A DNA stretch of 64,000 bases from Acanthopleura granulata (Eukaryota; Mollusca; Polyplacophora; Chitonida; Chitonidae), in NCBI GenBank assembly GCA_016165875.1, contig JABBOT010000002.1:27232265-27296264 (forward strand), written 5' to 3'. Each line of letters starts with the position of its first letter. The first letter of the stretch is position 1. The position numbers and the translations under genes are program-made. Under the pieces are notes generated by a model. The model made no database searches and was not told the origin of the DNA. It saw only the letters and a program-made list of their open reading frames with translations. This document shows positions 27,501-36,894 of this stretch, in pieces.

Positions 27501-30500
27501 CAGTTTTCTTTTTTATCACATTTACCTTGAACAAGAGTTCAGTGAGAAAGGAATATATTTCCAATGTTTACATAATGCACATCTCTCTTCACATGCACTA
27601 TGCCTTATTTGTTAGTTCAGTGTACTTCTTATAAATATTTGATTTAATAACAATGGATTGCGTGATTTAGGATCATGCTACTGCTTGAAGCATATCAAAA
27701 CAGCACTGCCTTCACTCTAAATTTAGTGTTTACAACGATGTTTATACATGAAACCTCTCTTAATTTCTAGCAAAGGTTTGCACATTCACATTCACATTCA
27801 CCCAATGTTTCCCATGCTCCGTTCAGTTCTTCCGCCCCCACCATAATGCTGGTTGTCGTTGTTTAAGAGAAATATTCTTATTATTCAATAAAAACGCCAG
27901 GAAACAACTTCTTTGCAAAAATATTCATAAAATATATTAAAAATATTGCTACAAATTCTAGACTGAAATCATTTTCTGGCTTGACATCATTTGTAAATTG
28001 ACTTACCCTGGGGTACAATCATTTCCGTTAATCTTTGTCCTCAAAACCTTTCTTTAGAACTTCTCATTTCATCCTATACTCTCAGATTTCTCAAAATGGC
28101 TATTGAGCAACATTTCGTGGAATAATTTGCATACCCTTCGGCTTTTCAGTTGAGGAAACATATTTTCACTGGAACAAACTCGCATAGCAAGGTTATTTTT
28201 GAAGCTAACTCTTCTGTAGCCACTATTGTATCATCTTAATAATTCAATAAAATGTGAATTACATGTACATGCATATTTATCAAGGAATTGTTCCAAGTAT
28301 GGACATAAAGTTCCTTCATCAGGATCAAGTGAATCATTGACAACCTCTATCTCATTCTTAATACATTGTGGTGTATTGTGGATGATAATAAATTTGTCGC
28401 TTGTCCGAAGGCATCTCTTTATATTATACACCTGTATATTATTATACCTTTTCACAAAATTCGCTGGACAATTGGGTTAACTATTATGCGGTGCACTCAC
28501 TGGTCAACATTTCCGCATAAAACATCTTTACTTTTTTATCTCTATATCTAGGTCACTTGACATTCTAACCATACAAATAGTGTTGCATGGATCCAAGACC
28601 ATGGTTTGCTATGTCTGACTGGATGTCAAAATGTTAATTATGACATTTGCTTGGGGTATTGTCGCTGAACTGTAGCAGGTTTATTTTATATACAGCAGGT
28701 ATCCCTTGGTGCTTTCGATCTAACGAATGTGGCAGAGATATAAATACCCTAATGCATAGTATGTTCTAATATAGATTCAAGAAACTGTCTGCAGTGTTCG
28801 TACCCTAATTACTTTTTCTTCCAGACACAAAGTGGTGGTCGTATAACCTTGGTGACAGATACTACACCAATGACAATTCATGCCTATTATGCCAAAACAC
28901 TGGACGGTTTAAGGTAATTTCACCTGCAATTAATATTTGTTTTCCTCTAATTTGAATGTTGTTATCAAAATAGTAGGTTATTCAGCACTGGTGTGTATAA
29001 ATTGCGTCTAAAACTAGTCTTCAAGTTAAAAATATAGCATTATAATTGCTCATATATCCTTGTATCTAAATTGGATAGCATTTCATGAAGCATCCATTGC
29101 ATAGTCTAATGATTATATAAGGTGCTTGTATTTCACTGGATGGGGCACACAGGAAATGTTATTTCAATCCTGGCATCACACTGGGAATACTCCAATCTCC
29201 CTAGCAGCAACATTTCGAAAGGACCTTGGTGGCGATAAGCGATCATCCCTTCGTTTGGGTGGTGCTAGCAAGTTTGATGATCACATGAATGCCGATTTCA
29301 CTGATTCCTTCTTTCTGACCTCCTTTTCCTATTATTTTCTCACATCCGTTCGTCCGAGTTATCTGCTTAATTGATGGTTTCCAGGACTTTTGAGACCTGA
29401 AAAGTTCATAATTGTCCCAGATACATGCAAGTTCTCATGACACCCAAGGGCTCTAAAGCTGTATCTTCTCTGCATGACTATCACTGTTGACTGTCAGATT
29501 TAGACTGTCATTTATGGATGAAGTTCAAGGGAATCTTAAGCTCGATGCAGAGTTATACAGTCAAGCTGGGACCCCATTCCACAAATCCGCTCAAAGACTA
29601 TATTTGGGCTTCAGAAATTAAAGTTTTGAAATGGTATCTTATGACAAATGTTTCAAGTTTCAAGGTTTCAAGTTTCAGTACCAAAGAATAAGTCTTGTGA
29701 CGAGGTTTTTAATTTTTGAAATGGCTTCAAGGTATCTAGATATACTTCTGACTTCACCACCTAAAACACAGCATATTTATTCATCATGCCAACCATGTCA
29801 TCTAACACGTCAGCTGATAATACGTGAATAAGCAATCAAGTGGGGTGGATTCTTCTGAGAGGGTCAGTTGGACCTGGTGTTTTCTTTGGTACAAATCGAA
29901 ATGAATGTCCTGTAAAATCGTCAGTATCGTTTGTCACATCATTCCAAGGTACTTGAGCATCGTTGTTATTTACTATTACGTTTCCCCGTCCGTGACACTG
30001 ACCATCACCACGCCCACTTTCTACTCTGTCGCTCACCGTTGTTGTTGTTATAGTATCGTCCAGGTTTTCATCGCTGTCACTCCCACCGTCTTCGTTGTCA
30101 CTGTGTGTAAATGTCTCATCAGGCTCACTATCATACTCATTGTCACTAATAAGCCACTGGAACACAAGATCAGCAGCCTCCTGTGCAGTTATACGCTGGC
30201 TCCTACCCCGTGACGGACCAGGAGGTACTGTGTCCGCCATGGCCGAAATACTGACACAGGGAATTCCCTGCACGTTAACAAATCCTACGTCATTCGGAAT
30301 TCCCCGGAAGTTTACAGTGTTTAGAACCCATACCCCTGCACTACACTAACGGTTATTGGTTAAAATATTGTATTTGGTGCGAAAACAACCAATTACAGCG
30401 ATGTTTACCTAACCATGGCTCGGAGCCGCAGAGTGCCGTCTGAGATGTAAAAACGGGAGCCGCGCTGTGCGGCTTGCGGTAGCGAAAGAGTTAAAAAGGT

Positions 30501-33500
30501 AACATATTTCCTGATTGTTCATAACAAGGTCGTCATGAAAAAAGTAATAAAGCCAATCATTCGTTTTCATTTTTTCTTCAAATAACCCATTGCCGTACAC
30601 CATACAAGTGCTGTTTATGTCTTTTACCGTCTTACCTTGCGATAGTTAAAGATTGGTTCTCAGCATTAGATAGTTAGACCCATTCGGGATAACCTGTTGA
30701 CACAATGGCCCATCCCTCCACTATCCAAGACTTGGGATTTCATCGCATTTGGCTCAGTTTTGATATATACCTGATATTTAGTCATGCATGTACATAGAAT
30801 TGTAAAATTATCTCCATATTACGCAGTAAAATTTTCAACACAGGCGTAGCTGTAATTTTTCTAGAGGCGTAGCTTAATATGTCGTGCCAAGAGCGTGGAT
30901 GTCGGCGTCCAGTAACCAGGAAAGCAGTGTTTAAGGAAATACTATACAGGTGGTACCTTTAAAGGTACTAAAGTACTACATGCACTGAGCTCGGGTTTTG
31001 CAGATATGTCAACCACACCACCACCAGGGGTTGTCCAAAAGTTGATGCACTGCGTGCATATCAAGGCACACGCCCATGTAAATGTTACAGCACTTTTTAG
31101 TGAGGTGGAGTTTGCTGTGTCGTCTACAAAAGATCTCTGGAATAGCCATGCCATACATATATATATATATATATATACACACACATATATATTTACTTAT
31201 TTATTTGATTTGATTTGGTGTTTTACGTCGTACTCAAGAGTATTTAACTTATACGACGACGGAAAACCCATGACCATCCACAGGTTGCTGGCAGACCTTC
31301 CCACGTTCTGCCGGAGAGGAAGCCAGCATGACCTGGTCTTGAACTCACAGCGACCGCATTGATGGGAGGCTTCGGGTCATTGTGCTGCGATAGCGCGCTA
31401 ACTGCCTAAGCCACGGACCCCCCCCTCCCTCATATATACATGTATACACACACACACGTGTGTGTAAAAATATATATACGTGTTGAATAATATCGCCACG
31501 TAGGATATACAAACAGTTGCAGTCCGAGTACTAGCCCCAGGTGGCTATTTCCATCCCTCTTTTATACACTGGACTGACGGGATATCATAGCCACAGAGGG
31601 CAGCAATGCTAGAGCTTACGCGCTTTCACGCCAGGTCAGATAAGTCCTTTCTGGACGTGTTTGCAGCCCAAAACAGGCGTCAACTGCCTCTCATTCAGCT
31701 CGGCCACACACACGTATCCCACTATATTCCACATACATGTAGTAATGGCATGCCAGACGCGAAACTGTCATCGCTTGAGAGACGACCACCTTGCGTCAAG
31801 CACAGTTATATGTGTTGACGAGTTCTCGTTCCTGTGACGGTGCACTCGCGTTATACCCGAAAGAAGCACATCATGGCTGGTTCGTTGTGAAAGAGTTGGT
31901 CCTGTCGCAAACTTTGGACTGGCGTGCCATTACTGAGTGAAATATTCGTGGGATGTTTTGTGTTCGGCCGAGCTGAGAGGTAGGAGACAAAGTTGACACC
32001 TGTTTTGAGCTGCAAACATCGTTCAGAAAGGACTTATCTGACTTCGCGTGAAAGCAAGTAAGCTCTAGCCTTGCTTCTCTGTGGCTCTGATATCCCGTCA
32101 GTCCAATAATAACAGATGGATGAAAATATCAGCCTGGGCTATCGAAGTACAAGTGAGACTATAGATAACTTACATCTTATAAGGTACACTTTTTTGGACA
32201 CTGATTAATGTTCTTATGCCTATATACCATATTCCTCGGCATAATCAACAGCTGCATACTGAATGCTTTTCTTTACATGTATCCGTCCTAAGAAAATTCA
32301 TATCGATAGTAAGTAAATACACAGAGAACTGAATAGAGCCTGTCTCATTTCCAGGAGGGATTTCCGTCTGTTAGTGGGAACACCTGGCAACCCTACAAAG
32401 CCCTTTCCACATCCCGTTCCATGGTTGACATTCGAAGTACAGGAAGTGGTAAGCTATACTATGTAGTGCCAGTACTGTGCCCTTTAGAAGGCAGGTCCTA
32501 TAACAAGTTAAATCCAAAAGGTGATATGAAAAGGTACTCCCGCCATCACCACCATGTATTAAAAGCCTTGAACAGAAGCATATATCCAGATCTTCCTCGC
32601 TGGTAAATTTTAACACGTTAACAAGTATTACGTTCTGTTCAGTACTGCTATATATATATATATACATATTTTACCTTTATATATATATATATATACAGCT
32701 TGCATGAATTACACTATTAACACTTTACAGTGTACATTTTTGTATTGTCACGAAATGAACACAGACGAAAAGGTGGGAAAAATATGTAGGCTTGCTCTTG
32801 GTCATTGTGGAATACATGAATGAAGAAATATGTAGGCTATTGACCCTAAACGTCCAATATGACTGACGGCTGGTGTACGCATGTCTGCTTTGACATCTAT
32901 AAATTCGAAGACGTTTTAAACATTTCTGTGTAGGTCAGCAGGAAGGTATAGACATTCTGAAATCTAAATATCTATATACCCCAACCGTCTCTCACACAGG
33001 GCAATAACATGTACCAGGTGGAGTTCGACAATCCATCGGAGGGATGGCTGGCATTTTTTATTCAGGTAAAAACATGCATGTCATTTACTAACACACTGAC
33101 AAGTTTTAATTCATGTGCCGACAAATTGATTTAATGAAAAGACATTTTACTCTAATTTTATAGTGGTTTAATTCTGCACTGATAGTTTCACCAAAATTCT
33201 ACCAATTCAGTACTGTTATACCTCAGATTTGTATGTTACAACAATCGTCCGTCAGCCAACCATCAGTGCCCGTATACGAGTTGTGAAAGCTGACTGAACA
33301 TTTCTTGCAACACTAACGGTGGACAATGGATGCGTGTGGCCAGAATGGAATATAATAATCCAAAATCACGAATTAGAGTAGTTGCGAGTTCAGTTATATG
33401 CAAGGGGTTCATTCAATGTCATATGTAGTCAGACTCACACTTCCTCTGCCAATTGCTCATTACCGAGATGAACCTTACATATGAGGTGAACCAATTGTGG

Positions 33501-33685
33501 CAAGATCATCTTGAAATAAGTATTTTTGCCTTTCATCCTTTGCACCTTTTTCTGATCTGTTACAGATGACGTTCCCTGGTGCAGATGGTACTGCATTGGA
33601 AATGACAACAGAGACACAAATCATACCAGACACCTTCCCATTCCCAGACTGTCATGGCGAATCCTGCCGTGGAACTCTTGTTTAG
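18349..33685 (+). CDS. Secreted PqaA/AprA-family protein, complete 14-exon gene
   Basis: Fourteen exons join in phase to 1461 coding bases, 486 residues plus stop. Residues 1 to about 22 form a signal peptide (charged start, then [14 protein letters not shown]), followed by the family opening [10 protein letters not shown]. Family blocks then follow in order: [70 protein letters not shown] and NAEHS. The fold is alpha/beta hydrolase. Candidate catalytic residues are Ser208 (in GASKRG), Asp300 (in GGDEFFLPD) and His329 (in NAEHS). Four N-glycosylation sequons (NMT, NTS, NIT, NFT) fit export. The family includes bacterial PqaA and Dictyostelium AprA, a secreted factor that slows proliferation; the function in this animal is unknown. 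I chose the start at 18349 because it puts the signal peptide first; two in-frame upstream starts exist. Identity is firm, role is inferred. Confidence 0.93.
19715..19805 (-). mobile_element. tRNA-derived SINE fragment in intron 1
   Basis: On the minus strand the order is TGGTTGAGTGACCAAGTGAG (A-box-like) and, about 50 bases on, GCGGGTTCAATCTCCGC (B-box-like). This resembles a SINE head, not a folded tRNA gene. It lies in the first intron of the AprA-like gene. Confidence 0.45.
20309..20423 (+). CDS. AprA-like exon 2
   Basis: Acceptor is TGTTACAG. The exon codes [19 protein letters not shown] and the strand ending FIDGGSNHD, both typical of the family. Donor GTCAGT is weaker than its neighbours. 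Phase 1 in, phase 2 out. Confidence 0.92.
20449..20805 (+). mobile_element. tRNA-derived SINE, family 2, in intron 2
   Basis: Starts with a tRNA-like head (GGTTAGAGCGTCCGTGTCAA, then AAGATCGGGAGATTCGTG), has a body with a doubled GGTGTCGTTTTGGT unit (20598-20680), and ends near AAATACGACAAAAACCCTAAG. The minus-strand element at 60468-60765 shares the head, the GGGTCATAC motif and the GTGACTGGGTGGG body. Confidence 0.65.
21234..21345 (+). CDS. AprA-like exon 3
   Basis: Acceptor is CTGCTTGTAG. The exon codes the stretch from [20 protein letters not shown] to NQPVVFK, which precedes the KDP block. Donor AAG|GTATGG, phase 0 out. Confidence 0.92.
21775..21897 (+). mobile_element. SINE family 1, 3' fragment in intron 3
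   Basis: GGTTTCCTCCC, then AATATTCTTGAGTACGGCTG and an AATAAATA tail match the last third of the family in plus orientation. The fragment ends about 80 bases before exon 4. Confidence 0.7.
21976..22089 (+). CDS. AprA-like exon 4 (KDP...[10 protein letters not shown] block)
   Basis: Thirty-eight codons run from [18 protein letters not shown] to LLRMPMTK, the most family-diagnostic block before the nucleophile. Acceptor CCTGTAG, donor AAG|GTACGA, phase 0 on both sides. Confidence 0.95.
22416..22508 (+). CDS. AprA-like exon 5 (nucleophile elbow)
   Basis: Thirty-one codons start AAVRALDTI and end FMVAGASK. The Ser in GASK, Ser208 of the protein, is the predicted nucleophile. Donor AAG|GTAAAT, phase 0. 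The next intron carries the perfect palindrome at 22571-22690. Confidence 0.94.
22571..22690. repeat. Perfect 120-bp spacerless palindrome in intron 5
   Basis: Bases 22571-22630 are the exact reverse complement of 22631-22690, with the axis inside CAAATTTG. I checked all 60 pairs and found no mismatch and no spacer. The symmetry stops at 22570/22691, although a shifted CATG lies just outside on both sides. It lies between the exons coding the GASK and RGWTTW blocks. It may be a young foldback insertion, or an assembly or library artefact. Confidence 0.97.
23792..23881 (+). CDS. AprA-like exon 6 (RGWTTW block)
   Basis: Thirty codons follow directly from [24 protein letters not shown], ending LNFVK. 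Acceptor TTTTTAG, donor AAG|GTAACA. Longer open frames through this point (23503-23982 and 23661-23855) are shadows in other frames. Confidence 0.95.
25144..25273 (+). CDS. AprA-like exon 7 (GGWTFAF block)
   Basis: The exon starts [16 protein letters not shown] and ends IIDPI plus one base. It contains the sequon NFT. Acceptor CGTTGCAG, donor T|GTAAGT, phase 1 out. Confidence 0.95.
25714..25831 (+). CDS. AprA-like exon 8 (catalytic Asp block)
   Basis: The split codon gives Ser283, then [20 protein letters not shown] and LPDDSHYYF. Asp300 in GGDEFF is the predicted acid of the triad. Acceptor CACCAAG is less pyrimidine-rich than its neighbours, but the frame and family alignment fix it. Donor G|GTAAGA, phase 2 out. 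Confidence 0.94.
26072..26159 (+). CDS. AprA-like exon 9 (catalytic His block)
   Basis: This codes [19 protein letters not shown] through LSVVK. His329 in NAEHS is the predicted catalytic His. Acceptor TTTCCACAG, donor AAG|GTAAGA, phase 0 out. Confidence 0.94.
26339..26813. repeat. Element with 24-bp terminal inverted repeats, intron 9
   Basis: The left end ACCTCGAGGCAGTGAGGTGG (plus TCAC) and the right end, reverse-complemented, ACCTCGAGGAAGTGAGGCGG (plus TAAC), agree at 21 of 24 positions. The motif TATGTGGCC recurs inside near each end and near 26420. About 475 bases in all with no long frame, so it may be a MITE. Confidence 0.5.
26829..26905 (+). repeat. Dispersed repeat fragment, second copy
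   Basis: GAATGATTATGACTTAACACC continues to CAATATATCAGCTATATCGT. It shares its opening with 7326-7400. It lies directly after the inverted-repeat element, in intron 9. Confidence 0.4.
27173..27211 (+). CDS. AprA-like exon 10, 13-codon small exon
   Basis: Only 39 bases, coding [13 protein letters not shown]. It is supported by perfect phase 0 joins on both sides, a TTTTAG acceptor and a G|GTGAGT donor, and by the family sequence FPKVSW at this point. Confidence 0.88.
27825..27893 (+). mobile_element. SINE family 1, short 3' fragment in intron 10
   Basis: CCCACCATAATGCTGGTTGT, then GAAATATTCTT and an AATAAAA end match the family tail in plus orientation. Confidence 0.65.
28825..28913 (+). 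CDS. AprA-like exon 11
   Basis: Codes [20 protein letters not shown] to KTLDGL plus two bases of Arg. This begins the beta-rich C-terminal domain. Acceptor TTTTTCTTCCAG, donor AAG|GTAATT. The next intron (28914-32354) is the longest of the gene and is full of mobile elements. Confidence 0.92.
29836..30493 (-). pseudogene. Decayed piggyBac-type transposon, N-terminal part
   Basis: On the minus strand an ATG at 30240 opens 134 codons. They have the acidic, low-complexity N-terminus usual for piggyBac/PGBD4-type transposases ([20 protein letters not shown], then Asp/Ser-rich stretches) and end [15 protein letters not shown] before a stop. Upstream, the plus strand at 30466-30493 reads GCGGCTTGCGGTAGCGAAAG then AGTTAA. 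Read on the minus strand this is TTAA followed by CTCTTTCGCTACCGC, a piggyBac-like end at its TTAA target. The catalytic DDD domain and the other terminus are missing, so the copy cannot move itself. It lies in intron 11 of the AprA-like gene, antisense to it. The N-terminus is poorly conserved in this family, so the assignment rests on both features together. Confidence 0.6.
31157..31195. repeat. AT/AC dinucleotide microsatellite
   Basis: An alternating AT run followed by a short AC run and more AT, abutting the A/T-rich tail side of the SINE at 31196. Similar AT runs occur at 25966-25982 and 32650-32697 in the same gene. Confidence 0.85.
31196..31428 (-). mobile_element. SINE family 1, near full-length copy in intron 11
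   Basis: Plus-strand order is TTATTTATTTGATTTG, GGTGTTTTACGTCGTACTCA, GGTTGCTGGCAGACCTTCCC, GAGGAAGCCAGCATGACCTG, CTTGAACTCACAGCGACCGC and GCGCGCTAACTGCCTAAGCC. All parts of the family are present, including B-box and A-box on the minus strand. A short block after CAACTTATACGACGACGG is missing. Confidence 0.88.
31571..32105. repeat. Foldback element with ~200-bp inverted arms, intron 11
   Basis: The left arm (31571 to about 31770) and right arm (about 31905-32105) are imperfect reverse complements. Examples are GGACTGACGGGATATCA, CTAGAGCTTAC, GTCAGATAAGTCCTTTCTG, TTTGCAG, CAGCTCGGCC and AGTAATGGCA. About 130 bases lie between the arms. No frame suggests a protein. A diverged copy of the left half and the centre occurs at 34215-34565. 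Confidence 0.8.
32355..32448 (+). CDS. AprA-like exon 12
   Basis: Codes [13 protein letters not shown], then [17 protein letters not shown]. Acceptor TCATTTCCAG, donor GTG|GTAAGC, phase 0 out. Confidence 0.92.
33000..33065 (+). CDS. AprA-like exon 13
   Basis: Twenty-two codons, [20 protein letters not shown] then IQ. Acceptor CTCACACAG, donor CAG|GTAAAA, phase 0. Confidence 0.92.
33566..33685 (+). CDS. AprA-like exon 14 and stop
   Basis: Codes [20 protein letters not shown] through [13 protein letters not shown] and a TAG stop. The two Cys of the last residues could form a disulfide in the secreted protein. Acceptor TCTGTTACAG. Confidence 0.93.
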   Translation: MTFPGADGTALEMTTETQIIPDTFPFPDCHGESCRGTLV

Positions 33686-33780
33686 ACATCGTCATTTATC
33701 AAGGATATCTTTCATATCAATCATTTGAATGATGTTATATAAAATGGTAATTAAATAGATGATCAGTGTTTGAGTCCTCA
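33686..33780 (+). promoter_or_regulatory. 3' UTR start and possible poly(A) signal of AprA-like gene
   Basis: An ATTAAA variant lies at 33750-33755, 65 bases after the stop codon. No canonical AATAAA is closer. The true cleavage site is not established. Confidence 0.3.
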
Positions 33781-34214
33781 ATCCGTTGCCCCCACCCCCA
33801 AGGCTTTGCAACCAAGTAGGTGACAACATTTTCCACAAAATTAAGTAGGACAATGAAGAAAATATCAAAATCTGGACAAATAATCACCAAAACCCCCCAG
33901 AGCAGAGGCAACACGCATTCCGAGGATCTATGTTCTACACACCTCAACGAAAGCAAACATGGTTCCTCTGTCGCCACTGTAGTGCTACAAGATAAGTTAA
34001 TCAGACATGACTAAGTGTTTTCAACATTTGTAGGGCGAGAAGGACCAGATTCCCAGAACAAAAAGCAAGGGTTCAGGAAGCTTGCAAATTCCAGATTGGA
34101 AGAGATGCATTTTAAACAATTTCCACTGATCGAGACTAGAATGTAACACACAATAGTGACTGGTTGTGAGATATATGTAGTGACGGAGAGATATCATGCT
34201 TAGCACAGCTAGCT

Positions 34215-34565
34215 GGTCGCCTACTCACCCCAAGTTTCTATGCTATCCCTGTTTACTTATGTACTGGATTGAAGGGATTTCATACACCTACAGAGAAAAG
34301 CACTTTGACGCCAAGTCAGAGAAGTTCTTTCTGAAGGACATTTGCAGCCCTAAAGAGGTGTCAACTGTACCTGTTACCTCTCAGCTCGGCCGCGCACACA
34401 ACCTTCCATGCATATTCCACTCAGTAATTTCACGCCAGCCAAAAGTCCGCGAAACTGTCATCGCTTGAGGGGCGGCCATTTTGCATTAACCACAGTTATG
34501 GGTGTTGAAGAGTTCTCGTTCCTGTGAGGGCGCATGCGTATTAAACCCGAAAGAAGCACACCATC
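34215..34565 (+). repeat. Diverged copy of the 31.6-kb foldback element, one arm only
   Basis: Shares with 31571-31870 the blocks CACCTACAGAG versus CAGAGGG, GTCAGA..AGT.CTTTCTG, TTTGCAGCCC, CAGCTCGGCC, GCGAAACTGTCATCGCTTGA, AGAGTTCTCGTTCCTGTGA and ACCCGAAAGAAGCACA. The closing inverted arm was not found after it. Confidence 0.75.
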
Positions 34566-35399
34566 GGTTTACCGGTGCCCGCTTTGTTATGTTTACATTC
34601 CGGTTGACTTAAGGAATCGGCTCATGCCAGGTGTAAGGTAGGATTAGAGCTGTTATTTGTAGTGAAATTATCACCGTGGACTATTATGGGACCGATACTT
34701 GGCGCTAGGATAATGTATGTAGGCGAACAGCTAGCTGTGTTATACCATCTCTTGGTAGAGAACTTCTGCTATCGGCATGTACAAACGACCTGTTAAATAC
34801 TAACAGCCACTTCTGTAACAAGCTTGGAATCCAGCCTGTTATGTTGTACGATATGTTCTCAGATCCACCTACATACACAACAGTGCTATAATCGCTCCGT
34901 TTTAAGAGGTAATAACGCATATCAAGCCCGCATATCAAGTCACAATATATCTACATACTGGAAGATGTAATATGAAACCAAAATTACTGGTATATTACCG
35001 TGCATCTAACATTCCTTATTCAACTACCGGTGTCTTTTTATGATTGCTTTATTCAAATTATGACGGTTCTAAAATTACTCTAGCCCATTCTCGATCTTCG
35101 ATCTGGTGTGTTTGGAAGTTGCAAAAATGTTACAAAACACAGAACGATCGATATTGATGAATTTTGGAGTGCAATTTACGATTGGTAAGCCTAGCCAAAC
35201 CTAAAGTTTCACAAAATTAGCTATTTGTGGAAAATCAAGGTACAATGCACATCAGGAAAGTGTATACTAATCAAATAAACACTACGAGAACGTCATAACA
35301 CAATTAAGTCACAGGGAAAATTCAGGTACATCAAGACAAAACATTTAATTCAGGTTTTGAAAGAAAGAAAGAAAAAATACTGTACAATGCCCTTCAAAC

Positions 35400-35940
35400 C
35401 CCTCAGTCTTAAGCTCATGTGCAATGTGCATAGATGTTACAAATTCCAAGAGATATTGTGTATAATATCAGCCATTCATAAAACTGTGCGCATGTGGTGT
35501 AACTTTCGTGAACTTAGGACAAGCTGTTCAAGGGATAAAGCTTTTACCAGCCTGTTATAAAGTGTAACTTACATCACCCTAATGACCTTAAGAAAAAGGC
35601 CAAGGTCTCTGAAGATCAATAGGGTTCTTTCTTACACCAATGTGTGTTAAGTGTGGCTTAAGTTTGGTGACCTTGCAACAAACTCTTCAAGAGATAGAGC
35701 GCTTAGAAGCCTTTTATAAAATTTGACTAATTTGACCCCAAAGCCCTTGAAGAAAAGGCCAAGGTCGCTGAAGATCAATAGAGTTCTTCCTCATGCCAAA
35801 GTGTAAGTGTAGTGTGAGTTTGGTGAACTTGGGCTAAACTGCTCTAGAGTTTAGAAGAACATGACAATCTGGTGGGCGGACGGACACCATTCGCCACAAT
35901 CTCCTTTCGCCAAAAATGGTGTGTACCTACATCTCAGGCC
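35400..35940 (+). repeat. Tandem repeat, ~159-bp unit, array 1
   Basis: The markers CTGAAGATCAATAG-GGTTCTT (35624) and the same at 35783 set a period near 159 bases. Other unit parts are TTTGGTGAACTTGGG, GAGATAGAGCGCTTA and ATGACCTTAAGAAAAAGGCC. The array ends in GGTGGGCGGACGGACACC. The family recurs at 46490-47270. Confidence 0.7.
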
Positions 35941-36270
35941 ATTTAGGTGAAAATTTTTGGAAATGTCGGGTTTTGTCAAATGTTTATAGGCATATCAATG
36001 TGTGCAAAGCTTTCCGAGGCACAAAATGTCGAGCTTTTTAAAACCTGGCAGGGAGGCTTCCACCTCTCGGCCAGCTAGTGAGGTGTGACGAAAGCGTCAA
36101 CTGCCAGTAACTGAGTACAAGACATCAATCCTTACAGGGCATCATGATATACAGTTGCCCAGCCAGTGCTCCATATTATGGAGAAGGTATGGGAACTAGT
36201 GTCACCATAGTCTCTCGTCAAATAAAGACCAAGCCAACATTTTGCTGGGGACAGATGCATCTGTCCCTTT

Positions 36271-36836
36271 TGTTTTGAGTACTAATCTAGCTCAAAGTAG
36301 CTCCGAAGCTCTCACACTCATTCCGTTGACAGCACGAAGCTACAGGGGCTTTAACTGCAAAATCGTGTAGATAGTCCAGAGTTCTGGCGCGTAGCCTTCT
36401 CGATACACACAGCAGTCATGTAATGACAGTTCAGACCCACAGCAACTTTAACCTCCAACCAGCCTTAAATTACAAAGACCTGTGTTAAATCATCCCAATC
36501 CGGATCGCTGTCTTGCCACAACACATAATAACTCAGTAGCGGCGACTGCAACGGCCATGGCGATAGATTCAGATGTTTTAACGTAGGGCTTTGTATTTTA
36601 AGGCTGGTTGGAGGGTAAAGGGCAAAGGTAAGGCTACCGCGTTTGTGGTGTTTTAGTTGCTGTGGATCCGAACTGTTGTTACATGCCTGCTATGTGTATC
36701 GGCAGGGCAGCGCGCCACAACGCTGGACTCATTACAGGATTTTGCAGTTACAGCCACTTTAGCTCCATGCTGTCAACGTAATGAGTGTAAGAGCTTCGGA
36801 GTTACCTGGAGCATTTACTAATCATATTCAAAACTG
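36271..36836. repeat. Long foldback element in the intergenic region
   Basis: The left arm (36271-36491) and right arm (36574-36836) are imperfect inverted copies. They share CTCCGAAGCTCT, ACACTCATT, GTTGACAGCA, AACTGCAAAATC, CGATACACA, CACAGCAACT and CCTCCAACCAGCCTTAAA. The left arm lacks about 35 bases present in the right arm near 36620-36650. Just outside the left arm, 36248-36267 is a perfect 20-bp palindrome centred on ATGCAT. Confidence 0.85.
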
Positions 36837-36888
36837 TGAGTTTTCCAAAAAATCTAGGTAGACAAGAGCAATGTCTTTAACAGTGGAG

Positions 36889-36894
36889 TTTATT
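36889..36894 (-). promoter_or_regulatory. Likely distal poly(A) signal of the kinase gene
   Basis: AATAAA on the minus strand, about 2.15 kb after the stop of the distal terminal exon (39049). The sequence beyond it enters the foldback element, which fits the end of a transcript. A long 3' UTR would be needed. Confidence 0.4.

Larger units (their letters stand above)
33781..36865. other. Convergent intergenic region between the two genes
   Basis: No exon is seen. The stretch holds a foldback-element relative (34215-34565), a tandem-repeat array (35400-35940) and a long inverted repeat (36271-36836). The remaining sequence shows nothing I can name. Confidence 0.6.

Noticed and set aside
31006..31362. 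118-codon plus-strand frame
   Set aside because: About half of it is an AT microsatellite and SINE sequence; no protein family.
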